DNA of 8,645 nt from an uncultured Gammaproteobacteria bacterium (GCA_903870185.1 CAIQCE010000249.1:1-8645); one strand, 5' to 3'. Shown: positions 1 to 6,551, counted from the first letter of the stretch. The notes: a model not told the origin generated them from the letters alone. Made by a program: numbers and translations.

Positions 1-11
1 TGAGTTTGAGA

Positions 12-34
12 AATTGATCTTAAACAGATCAATT
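12..34. repeat. 9-bp inverted repeat with 5-nt loop
   Basis: The arms AATTGATCT (12-20) and AGATCAATT (26-34) are perfect reverse complements around TAAAC. No T-tract follows, so this is not a standard intrinsic terminator. It could be an operator or an mRNA 3'-end structure of a gene lying before the window. The role is not known. Confidence 0.55.
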
Positions 35-55
35 GAACTAAAAATAAAGTCTTTC

Positions 56-89
56 TAGGCCCAGCTCGGCCCTAATATGCCCCTTTTTT
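56..89 (+). terminator. possible weak terminator of an upstream gene
   Basis: Bases 56-74 (TAGGCCC, AGCTC loop, GGCCCTA) fold with one C-C mismatch. A run of six T residues at 84-89 follows after a 9-nt gap. The gap is too long for a textbook intrinsic terminator, so the call is tentative. Apart from this hairpin, two other inverted repeats and the promoter elements listed separately, I see no coding region in bases 1-271. Confidence 0.25.
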
Positions 90-136
90 AACACCTAAGC
101 AAAAAAGTTCAGTTTTTCTCAATTTCGAGAGATGGC

Positions 137-153
137 CTTAAGAATGAGTTAAG
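137..153 (+). promoter_or_regulatory. degenerate PmrA-like direct repeat (distal)
   Basis: CTTAAG-AATGA-GTTAAG is a direct repeat with 11-bp spacing. It differs from the PmrA-box pattern YTTAAK-N5-YTTAAK only at the first base of the second half-site. No convincing -10 lies 10 bp downstream (bases 164-169 are CCAAAT). If functional, it would be a secondary site upstream of the better-placed copy at 206-222. It may be chance in AT-rich DNA. Confidence 0.3.
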
Positions 154-163
154 TTTTCTGTCA

Positions 164-179
164 CCAAATTTCAATTTGG
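164..179. repeat. 7-2-7 palindrome, possible operator
   Basis: CCAAATT-TC-AATTTGG is a perfect inverted repeat with a 2-nt centre. The short centre makes a DNA-binding site for a dimeric regulator more plausible than an RNA hairpin. It lies about 55 bp upstream of the TATAAT serving the calpain-like gene. No regulator can be named. Confidence 0.4.
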
Positions 180-205
180 CTTCTATCTGAAAAAGTAGCG
201 GGCAC

Positions 206-238
206 TTTAATCTTTTTTTAAGAATGGCATACTATAAT
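206..238 (+). promoter_or_regulatory. promoter of calpain-like gene with PmrA-type box
   Basis: TTTAAT-CTTTT-TTTAAG (206-222) fits the PmrA box YTTAAK-N5-YTTAAK at every defined position. It is followed after exactly 10 bp by a perfect -10 hexamer, TATAAT (233-238). The box covers the place where a -35 element would lie, and no good TTGACA match is present there. This is the usual layout of a promoter that depends on a response regulator. PmrA boxes of this type control icm/dot and effector genes in Legionella and Coxiella; assigning PmrA here is inference. A Shine-Dalgarno-like AAGGA lies at 261-265. Confidence 0.6.
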
Positions 239-301
239 GCCTCCACTGACATTGGAAAAAAAGGATAATTTATTTGGTTTATTCGATACTTACGCAGCTT
301 A

Positions 302-1390
302 TTGGGGTCTTTTATTGCATTTTTCAATAGAAAAGATAATTCAGTGCCTGCAAACCAGCCTTCCATCGCTTTTAATGAAAATCTAAAACCTTTGACGCGT
401 GGACTGCTAGGGGCTCATACAATGCCTTTTATAGCACCTCCTTTACTTCCCGAAATAGGGGAGATAACCATAAAACAAGGTAGAGCAGAGGATTGTTATT
501 TACTAGCTTCACTCAGTGCCCTTTTAAAATATCCTCAGGGTCGTACACATATTAAATCAATGTTTCAAACTTTAGCAGATGGTACTGTCATCGTCAGAAT
601 TAAATCCAATGATTTTAGTCCACGTCTCCTAAAAAAAGTAACCGATGGGTTTTTGGAAGGAAAATATGAATTTGAGCAGAAAGGGGGCTATGATATTTTT
701 AAAATTTCACCAAGGAGCTTAGATAATATTAGGGCAACTTCGGCAGTGGAAACAAATGCGGATGCTGTAAAAATCTTAGAAAGGCTCTCATCTTATTATC
801 ACACGAGAGATTGGACTCATATGGCAGAAGCAGAAGCGGAAGATATGTCAAACATTTTCACTGCTCTTCCAATCAGTTTATTGGCTCACGAAATACGTCC
901 TGCTGAACCAAGATTTAATGAGACAAAACCGGGCGATTTTGTAGCTGCGATATTAGGGATTCATACAAAACCCATTGATATTAATAAAGCGGAAGGGCTC
1001 AATTTCTTAAAACAATTAAAACATGAAGACCTTACTTATCCTGTTTATCTTGACATGCTAAATACATCAGGCGTCGGGCGCCATGCGTACCAACTTAGTC
1101 GTATTGAAACTATACCTCATTCTAACAATTGCCTGGTTTATTTAATTAATCCTTATGACAATTCCAAAGAAGAACGATTCACACTCGATGAAATTAAGAT
1201 GAGACTTCCTCGTTGCTTTGTCTATGAGGTAGGCACTAAAACACCAGGACTGAATAAGATTTGGAAGAGCACTAATTTTAAAGCTATAGAGCCTGAAATT
1301 ATAACTCCAGAATTATTGCTTACTAAACTTAAAGACATTTTCTCAGATCCGATCCAGGTAAGAAAATTAATCGAGCTTTGTCCCGAGTGA
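302..1390 (+). CDS. calpain-family (C2) cysteine protease, candidate effector
   Basis: This is probably a papain-fold cysteine protease of the calpain catalytic type. The N-terminal catalytic block has the calpain order Gln-x5-Cys: Q59-G-R-A-E-D-C65-Y-L-L-A-S. The histidine block is G-V-G-R-H261-A-Y, and the Asn block is L-I-N283-P-Y. All three triad residues plus the oxyanion Gln are therefore present. No signal peptide, Ca-binding EF hands or penta-EF domain is seen, and the last ~50 residues are helical and unassigned. The TTG start at 302 has no ribosome-binding site in front of it. The reading frame is open back to a stop at 266-268, and AAGGA at 261-265 sits 6 nt before an in-frame ATT at 272. 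The true N-terminus may therefore be ten residues longer, starting from a rare ATT codon. The neighbouring promoter carries a PmrA-like box. Calpain-like proteases are uncommon in bacteria, and a role inside a host cell is inference. The protease call is firm; the substrate is unknown. Confidence 0.85.
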   Translation: MGSFIAFFNRKDNSVPANQPSIAFNENLKPLTRGLLGAHTMPFIAPPLLPEIGEITIKQGRAEDCYLLASLSALLKYPQGRTHIKSMFQTLADGTVIVRIKSNDFSPRLLKKVTDGFLEGKYEFEQKGGYDIFKISPRSLDNIRATSAVETNADAVKILERLSSYYHTRDWTHMAEAEAEDMSNIFTALPISLLAHEIRPAEPRFNETKPGDFVAAILGIHTKPIDINKAEGLNFLKQLKHEDLTYPVYLDMLNTSGVGRHAYQLSRIETIPHSNNCLVYLINPYDNSKEERFTLDEIKMRLPRCFVYEVGTKTPGLNKIWKSTNFKAIEPEIITPELLLTKLKDIFSDPIQVRKLIELCPE

Positions 1391-1395
1391 CATTT

Positions 1396-1419
1396 GGGGT
1401 CAGGCCCTGCAACGACCCC
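1396..1419. repeat. GGGGTC/GACCCC hairpin after the calpain-like gene
   Basis: GGGGTC (1396-1401) and GACCCC (1414-1419) form a 6-bp stem with a 12-nt loop containing AGGCCCT. It begins six bases after the calpain-like stop codon and is followed by only three T residues, so it would be a weak terminator at best. Sequences beginning TGGGGTCAGG with a matching GACCCC are known to me as scattered REP-like elements in many bacteria. That identification is from memory and unverified. Confidence 0.45.
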
Positions 1420-1491
1420 TTTAATCCTTAATTGCACAAGTCACTTTAACTCTCCGGCTTGGGTCTAGATGAATTGAATTATAGTGTGAAA

Positions 1492-1520
1492 TTGGAAATT
1501 AACATAAAGTTTTGCATAAA
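1492..1520 (+). promoter_or_regulatory. candidate sigma-70 promoter of gatCAB
   Basis: TTGGAA (1492-1497), a 17-nt spacer and CATAAA (1515-1520) resemble -35 and -10 hexamers (4/6 each). The bases TTTTG just before the -10 may add an extended -10 contact. The start of transcription would fall near 1527, giving a 5' leader of about 100 nt before gatC. Several other AT-rich hexamers nearby, such as TATAGT around 1480, could serve instead. Confidence 0.35.
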
Positions 1521-1625
1521 TAACAGACTCTGGTGAAACCACCTACTTTAAACCCTAACACCCTAGACTCTCCCCCCCATCGAAGGCTATAATCCACAGC
1601 CCTAATGAAGACCCTGAGGTAATCC

Positions 1626-1919
1626 ATGTCCCTTGCATCTAAAGACCTGCAACGCATCGCTGAGCTTGCTAAACTGGCTGTTTCCACCGAAGACTTGGCC
1701 GCTATTGGCGACAAACTCAACCGTGTATTGGCCTTAAACGAACAATTGATGAGTGTCGATACCAAGGATGTTGAACCCATGTCTCACCCCTTGGATCTAA
1801 GCCAACCGCTTCGACCCGATGTGGTGACTGAGCCCAATCAGCGCGAATTATTCCAAAAAATTGCTCCTTTAACTAAAGCCGGACTGTATCTGGTCCCTCA
1901 AGTAATAGAAACTGAATAG
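1626..1919 (+). CDS. gatC: aspartyl/glutamyl-tRNA amidotransferase subunit C
   Basis: GatC is the small structural subunit of the GatCAB amidotransferase. It wraps around the GatA-GatB interface and stabilises GatA. The 97-residue product has the normal family length. Its N-terminal helical part (residues 1-45, D-L-Q-R-I-A-E-L-A-K-L-A) is typical, as are the segment V-E-P-M-S-H-P and the P-L-R-P-D-V-V turn. The C-terminal G-L-Y-L-V-P-Q-V-I-E matches the usual GxFxVPxVIE ending. The ATG is preceded at 1616-1620 by GAGGT with a 5-nt spacer. It is the first gene of the gatC-gatA-gatB operon, and its stop is 6 nt before gatA. It acts in the cytoplasm. Confidence 0.97.
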   Translation: MSLASKDLQRIAELAKLAVSTEDLAAIGDKLNRVLALNEQLMSVDTKDVEPMSHPLDLSQPLRPDVVTEPNQRELFQKIAPLTKAGLYLVPQVIETE

Positions 1920-1925
1920 GTAGTA

Positions 1926-3377
1926 ATGATGCATCATGAAACCCTGGCCCAATTGAGCGCTGCACTCAAAGCGAAAGAAATTTCCAGCGTGGAACTCACT
2001 CAATATTTTATTGATCGGATCAAAGAATTTGATCCTCAACTCAATAGCTTTATCACCGTTTGTGAAGAACAAGCTTTGACTCAAGCTAAAGCTGCTGATC
2101 AACGAATCGCCTCTGGAAACGCCACTCGTTTAACGGGTGTTCCGATTGCCCACAAAGACATATTCTGCACGAAGGGTATTAAAACCAGCTGTGGCTCTAA
2201 AATGTTGGATAATTTTATCGCACCTTATGATGCCACCATTGTTACTCGATGCAATGAAGCCGGCAGCGTGATGCTGGGCAAAACCAATATGGATGAATTT
2301 GCGATGGGTTCTTCCAATGAAAGCAGCTATTACGGCCCCGTTCACAATCCTTGGGATCTTTCCAAAACTCCAGGAGGTTCTTCAGGTGGATCAGCTGCCG
2401 CAGTAGCCGCATGCTTAATTCCAGCCGCAACAGGTACCGACACCGGTGGATCGATTCGACAACCCGCAGCGCTCTGTGGAATCACCGGTTTAAAACCCAC
2501 TTATGGGCGAATTTCTCGTTATGGAATGACTGCCTTTGCATCAAGCCTCGATCAAGCGGGCCCGATGACTCGAACGGCTGAAGATGCTGCTATTTTAATG
2601 AATGTATTCGCAGGCCACGACCCTAAAGATTCTACCTGTGTGAAAGAACCCGTGCCTGATTACACCGCGGGGCTCAATGATTCTGTGAAAGGCATTAAGA
2701 TTGGATTACCTAAAGAATATTTTGGAAAAGGTCTCGCCCCTGAGATTGCAAAAGCACTCGATGAAGCACGTGCTGTTTTAGAAAAAGCCGGAATCCAATT
2801 TGTGGACATCAGCTTGCCTCATACCGATCTTGCCTTGCCTGTTTATTATGTATTAGCACCAGCAGAATGTTCCTCCAATCTTTCTCGATTCGATGGAGTG
2901 CGCTATGGATATCGTTGTGAAAATCCACGGGATCTTGAAGATTTATACAGGCGTAGCCGAAGCGAAGGATTTGGGGAAGAAGTAAAGAGACGAATCATGG
3001 TCGGCACCTATGTATTATCAGCTGGATATTACGATGCATATTATCTTAAAGCCCAAAGAGTTCGACGCTTAATTAAAAATGATTTTGTGACCGCATTTCA
3101 ATCAGTCGATTTTATTATGGCACCCACTACACCGACAACTGCATTTGAATTAGGGGCAATCACAGATCCCGTCAGCATGTACCTCGCGGATATTTATACA
3201 TTAGCACTCAATTTAGCGGGTTTGCCTGGGATGTCACTACCCACAGGTTTTGCAAATAAAATGCCTGTCGGAATGCAACTTATTGGCAATTATTTTTCTG
3301 AAGCCAGGCTTCTAAATGTAGCTCATCAGTTCCAACAACTGACTGATTGGCACACTCATTTTCCAACGAATTTTTAA
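1926..3377 (+). CDS. gatA: aspartyl/glutamyl-tRNA amidotransferase subunit A (glutaminase)
   Basis: GatA hydrolyses glutamine and releases the ammonia that GatB uses to convert Glu-tRNA(Gln) or Asp-tRNA(Asn). The amidase-signature core is intact: Lys77 in I-A-H-K-D-I-F, the cis-Ser Ser152 in P-G-G-S-S-G-G-S, and the nucleophile Ser176 in T-D-T-G-G-S-I-R. The 24-residue spacing of the two serines is that of characterised amidase-signature enzymes. At 483 residues it is full length, and it ends with the normal G-M-Q-L-I-G-N-Y-F-S-E region. The start could be either of two adjacent ATG codons (1926 or 1929); only a weak AGGTAG precedes them, and coupling with gatC translation is likely. Nothing is missing or frameshifted. 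Confidence 0.98.
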   Translation: MMHHETLAQLSAALKAKEISSVELTQYFIDRIKEFDPQLNSFITVCEEQALTQAKAADQRIASGNATRLTGVPIAHKDIFCTKGIKTSCGSKMLDNFIAPYDATIVTRCNEAGSVMLGKTNMDEFAMGSSNESSYYGPVHNPWDLSKTPGGSSGGSAAAVAACLIPAATGTDTGGSIRQPAALCGITGLKPTYGRISRYGMTAFASSLDQAGPMTRTAEDAAILMNVFAGHDPKDSTCVKEPVPDYTAGLNDSVKGIKIGLPKEYFGKGLAPEIAKALDEARAVLEKAGIQFVDISLPHTDLALPVYYVLAPAECSSNLSRFDGVRYGYRCENPRDLEDLYRRSRSEGFGEEVKRRIMVGTYVLSAGYYDAYYLKAQRVRRLIKNDFVTAFQSVDFIMAPTTPTTAFELGAITDPVSMYLADIYTLALNLAGLPGMSLPTGFANKMPVGMQLIGNYFSEARLLNVAHQFQQLTDWHTHFPTNF

Positions 3378-3391
3378 TCGAGGTGTAGAAT

Positions 3392-4831
3392 ATGGAATGG
3401 GAAACCGTCATCGGCTTAGAAGTTCATGTGCAACTAGCCACGCAATCTAAAATTTTTTCTGGTGCTGCTTGTGAATATGGTGCCGATCCGAATACTCAAG
3501 CCTGTGCGATTGATCTAGGCTTTCCTGGTGTCTTACCCGTACTGAATCAAAAAGCCGTTGAGCTTGCCATTCGATTTGGATTGAGTGTTGGGGCTACTGT
3601 TGAAAATCGCTCAGTATTCGCTCGTAAAAATTATTTTTACCCCGACTTACCAAAAGGTTATCAAATTAGTCAAAATGATTTGCCAATTGTAGGAAAAGGT
3701 CATTTAGATATCCAATTGGACGATGGCGTCACTAAAAGAATTGGAATTACTCGAGCGCATTTAGAGGAAGATGCCGGAAAATCGCTTCATGGCGATCTAC
3801 AGGGCTATTCTGGCATCGATTTAAATCGAGCAGGCACACCCCTGTTAGAAATCGTATCTGAACCCGATATGCGCTCAGCGAAAGAAGCGATCGCTTATCT
3901 TAAAACCTTACATGCTTTGGTTCGTTATTTAGGTATCAGCGATGGAAATATGCAGGAAGGTTCTTTCCGTTGTGATGTGAATGTCTCTGTCAGACCCAAA
4001 GGACAAGTAGAGTTTGGCACTCGGACCGAAACCAAGAATGTGAATTCATTCCGATTTGCAGAACGTGCAATTCATTATGAAGTGGAAAGACAAATTGAAG
4101 TCTTAGTCAATGGAGGCACCATTGTTCAAGAAACTCGTCTTTATGATGCCGATTTAGATGAAACACGCTCGATGCGCAGCAAAGAAAATGCACATGATTA
4201 TAGATACTTCCCAGATCCTGATTTGTTGCCTTTGGATTTAGACAATGAAACTATTGAATCCATTCGTCGTGAATTACCCGAATTACCTTGGGAAAAATGT
4301 GCACGCTATATGGCTGATTACAAGCTCAGCCAGTATGATGCTCACTATCTTTCGAATACTTGGGAAACTTCACAATATTTTGAAGCAGCCGTGAAAGCCA
4401 ATGCTGAGGCTCCTGCCAAATTAATTGCGAACTGGATAGCCGGAGACTTAGCAGCCACATTAAATAAAGAAAATCTCGATATCACCGAGAGCCCAGTTAA
4501 ACCGGAAGCCTTATCACAATTGGTCAGCCGTATTCATGATCAAACAATTTCCAATACGATTGCCAAAAAAATCTTTGAAGCGATGTGGCAAGCTGAAGGG
4601 ACACCCGATGAGATCATCGAGAAACAAGGCTTAAAACAAATTACCGATAGCTCAGCGATTGAAAAAATCATCGATGAAATCATGGCAGCCAATCCAGAGC
4701 AATTAGCTCAGTACCGCTCAGGCAAAGATAAATTATTTAGCTTCTTTGTCGGACAAACCATGAAGGCCACTCAAGGAAAAGCGAATCCACAACAAGTGAA
4801 TGATTTATTGAAAATAAAATTGGGTGGATAG
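3392..4831 (+). CDS. gatB: aspartyl/glutamyl-tRNA amidotransferase subunit B
   Basis: GatB binds the mischarged tRNA, phosphorylates the Glu or Asp carboxylate with ATP and amidates it with ammonia from GatA. The catalytic cradle is recognisable: V-I-G-L-E10-V-H12-V-Q-L, R-K-N-Y-F-Y-P-D-L-P-K-G-Y-Q-I-S (79-94), H-L-E125-E-D-A-G-K, D-L-N-R-A-G-T-P-L-L-E-I-V-S-E-P-D (143-159), M-Q-E-G-S-F-R-C-D-V-N-V-S (187-199) and M-R-S-K-E-N-A-H-D-Y-R-Y-F-P (261-274). The C-terminal third, from about residue 330, is the helical tRNA-binding YqeY-like tail. The length of 479 residues is normal. A good GAGGTG Shine-Dalgarno (3381-3386) precedes the ATG. The gene lies 14 nt after gatA and closes the operon. The presence of GatCAB implies that Asn-tRNA and/or Gln-tRNA are made by the indirect route. 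Confidence 0.98.
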   Translation: MEWETVIGLEVHVQLATQSKIFSGAACEYGADPNTQACAIDLGFPGVLPVLNQKAVELAIRFGLSVGATVENRSVFARKNYFYPDLPKGYQISQNDLPIVGKGHLDIQLDDGVTKRIGITRAHLEEDAGKSLHGDLQGYSGIDLNRAGTPLLEIVSEPDMRSAKEAIAYLKTLHALVRYLGISDGNMQEGSFRCDVNVSVRPKGQVEFGTRTETKNVNSFRFAERAIHYEVERQIEVLVNGGTIVQETRLYDADLDETRSMRSKENAHDYRYFPDPDLLPLDLDNETIESIRRELPELPWEKCARYMADYKLSQYDAHYLSNTWETSQYFEAAVKANAEAPAKLIANWIAGDLAATLNKENLDITESPVKPEALSQLVSRIHDQTISNTIAKKIFEAMWQAEGTPDEIIEKQGLKQITDSSAIEKIIDEIMAANPEQLAQYRSGKDKLFSFFVGQTMKATQGKANPQQVNDLLKIKLGG

Positions 4832-4844
4832 CCTATTGAATTAG

Positions 4845-4869
4845 GCCAAGCATGCCATGCATGCTTGGC
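4845..4869. repeat. perfect 10-bp hairpin between convergent genes
   Basis: GCCAAGCATG (4845-4854) and CATGCTTGGC (4860-4869) are perfect complements around a CCATG loop. The hairpin lies 14 nt after the gatB stop and 19 nt before the end of the convergent SET-domain gene. It is therefore placed as a shared 3'-end structure. Neither strand has a T-tract after it, so it is more likely an mRNA-stabilising 3' hairpin or a Rho-associated end than a classical intrinsic terminator. Confidence 0.6.
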
Positions 4870-4887
4870 ACCCACCGACTTACAAGC

Positions 4888-6411
4888 TCATACACCTGCT
4901 CCTGCAAAAGCGGCTATTTCAGTATCTGCAGCTGCACCAGCTTTATCCGCCAAAAATAAGGCATTAATTCGCTCATATTCGGCTCCTACCAAGTCTAGCC
5001 GCTCCTGGTATTGCGGTATTTTTTCCTTATTAGAAGCCTCGTGACTATCTTTGATTAAGTGAATAGCTGTTCCAATGCAGAGCATTGCATCAAATAAATA
5101 ATCCCGTTTTCGAGTTGAACCTTCTATACCAATAGAGGCCTTATGATAGGCATTCCCTAGATTCCAATGTAAATTTAAATATTTGGAATCTTTCTTAGAT
5201 CCAAATCGCATAATACAATCCATCTCTAAAGACAAGGCTAGCTGCCAAGAGTTAATGGCATCCTTGTAATTTCCGCGAGTATAAGATTTGTGACCCGCAT
5301 TTGTATAATTATCGATTTGAACATTCAAGTCTTTTTGATTTTTATGAAGATGATAAACATGAAAACGAAGTGGATTGATAATATCAAAAAATCCTTCTGG
5401 GAACTCCAATACTGCCTCACTCAAATTAGAAACAAAAAGAGCTGATGAATGAGGGGGCCTCCATTTCAAAAAAATAGAGATTGTTCTTTGCGAATAAGGT
5501 TTATCACATAAATAATCCTCTGGATTTTTCATAATCCCTTTTTTAAATACTTTCAATATATCCAACCTATCCTCTGGTCGAAATAAGAATAATAAATCAA
5601 TATGGCTAAAAACAATCGTGCAAAAAAATAAATGCTGCACTTCATCGGGTGCTAAATCCTTAATTCGCTTATTAACTGAAGCATATAGATCAGGATATTC
5701 ATATTCCAATTGATACAGCTTAGTTGAATCCTCTAAAATGATAGCCGTATATATCAATATAGTAACGATATGAGCGATGTAAATAATTCCAGAAAATGGA
5801 AGAACACACCCAAATTTATCAAATTCCTCAGGTATGATTTTTTGATCAACCCAATAATTGGGACGTTGCTTAGTATAATCGAACCCCAACAACTCATTAC
5901 TTTCAATATCACGAGATGTACAAAACCATACAGTGCTATCTCTAGCAATTATTACTTTCAAGTTCGCATAAGCGACTTCTGCAACATAATGCTTCATACT
6001 AGAAAGCTCAGGAAGATGTTTTATGAATCGAGACCAATTACTTTTTTTATTCGCAGTAATAAATTTCTTACCAGCAGGAAATGAAAATAGATCAGATTTT
6101 TCATACGCATCACTAAGATCACCCGAAAATCTTGCAATAATGGTGTTAGCTTTAATGGGTTCAGCTGAAAATACACCAAAACCTGATGAATCACCCATAT
6201 TACAAACCACTAGCTTTCTAGCAATATCAGGATTAAAACCCGGCATATCCACTGCCACTTCAACACCACCTGATGTTACTGCCTCATTCCATTCAAATGG
6301 AGCTTTTTCACGCTCACTCACCTTTCGTGCGAATTCCTCCACTGGGATTTCTAGCACTTCAGGGGATCGGCATAATAAATCACTCGCAAATTTTATAGTT
6401 TTATCAGGCAT
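4888..6411 (-). CDS. SET-domain protein with TPR-like C-terminus, candidate effector
   Basis: This is likely an S-adenosylmethionine-dependent protein lysine methyltransferase-type protein. The SET domain spans roughly residues 70-182. It has G-F-G-V-F-S at 77-82 with a following I-x6-I-I-A-R-F-S-G strand, S-R-F-I-K-H at 127-132, A-N-L-K-V-I at 149-154 and R-D-I-E-S-N-E-L-L-G-F-D-Y at 167-179. These correspond in order to the SET motifs GxG, RFINH, pNxxv and GEELxFDY. Two departures stand out: the Asn of NH is Lys131, and about 17 extra residues separate the H from the next Asn. Residues 206-226 are strongly hydrophobic (a buried helix or a membrane segment). Residues 371-453 hold TPR-like helices, including N-A-G-H-K-S-Y-T-R-G-N-Y-K-D-A-I. 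The tail is rich in Ala/Gly with scattered Glu. The ATG has no strong Shine-Dalgarno. A perfect PmrA-like box lies upstream. Bacterial SET proteins such as Legionella RomA/LegAS4 act on host chromatin; that role here is inference. Confidence 0.7.
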   Translation of the reverse strand: MPDKTIKFASDLLCRSPEVLEIPVEEFARKVSEREKAPFEWNEAVTSGGVEVAVDMPGFNPDIARKLVVCNMGDSSGFGVFSAEPIKANTIIARFSGDLSDAYEKSDLFSFPAGKKFITANKKSNWSRFIKHLPELSSMKHYVAEVAYANLKVIIARDSTVWFCTSRDIESNELLGFDYTKQRPNYWVDQKIIPEEFDKFGCVLPFSGIIYIAHIVTILIYTAIILEDSTKLYQLEYEYPDLYASVNKRIKDLAPDEVQHLFFCTIVFSHIDLLFLFRPEDRLDILKVFKKGIMKNPEDYLCDKPYSQRTISIFLKWRPPHSSALFVSNLSEAVLEFPEGFFDIINPLRFHVYHLHKNQKDLNVQIDNYTNAGHKSYTRGNYKDAINSWQLALSLEMDCIMRFGSKKDSKYLNLHWNLGNAYHKASIGIEGSTRKRDYLFDAMLCIGTAIHLIKDSHEASNKEKIPQYQERLDLVGAEYERINALFLADKAGAAADTEIAAFAGAGV

Positions 6412-6441
6412 AAGGGGCTCAAGTAGTCAAAAAGAGGGAAT

Positions 6442-6474
6442 ACTTTAACTTCAATATATTAAAATAATATTAAG
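6442..6474 (-). promoter_or_regulatory. promoter of SET-domain gene with perfect PmrA-type box
   Basis: Read on the minus strand, CTTAAT-ATTAT-TTTAAT (6474 to 6458) matches YTTAAK-N5-YTTAAK at every defined position. It also resembles the longer Legionella form, in which each half continues with AT-rich bases. After exactly 10 bp comes TAAAGT (6447-6442), a 4/6 match to the -10 hexamer. The SET-domain ATG begins 30 nt further on. Box, spacing and leader length copy the calpain-like promoter at 206-238. Control by PmrA is inferred from the motif alone. Confidence 0.6.
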
Positions 6475-6500
6475 AGGACTCTAGAAATTAGATATTTTGG

Positions 6501-6547
6501 TACACGTGTAATAGGTGCCTGGCACCTAAATTTTGGCACCTAAATTT
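6501..6547. repeat. cluster of short palindromes and a 14-bp tandem repeat
   Basis: TACACGTGTA (6501-6510) is a perfect 10-bp palindrome. TAGGTGCC-T-GGCACCTA (6512-6528) is an 8-1-8 inverted repeat. GGCACCTAAATTTT at 6521-6534 is repeated head to tail at 6535-6547. The three elements overlap in under 50 bp. They lie upstream of the SET-domain promoter, next to the REP-like elements, and carry no reading frame. Confidence 0.6.
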
Positions 6548-6551
6548 CTCC

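Noticed and set aside
137..153. Distal PmrA-like repeat as the main promoter element
   Set aside because: One half-site is off consensus and no -10 lies at the proper distance, so it is kept only as a weak secondary site.
1421..1433. TTTAAT/CTTAAT pair before gatC as a PmrA box
   Set aside because: The half-sites are about 7 bp apart rather than 11, which puts them on different helix faces from a PmrA site.
1499..2102. Minus-strand frames over gatC and the start of gatA
   Set aside because: They are shadows of conserved gat genes and show low-complexity, non-protein-like composition.
6023..6448. Plus-strand 141-codon frame opposite the SET-domain gene
   Set aside because: It mirrors the coding strand of a gene with recognisable SET motifs and has no ribosome-binding site or protein motif of its own.
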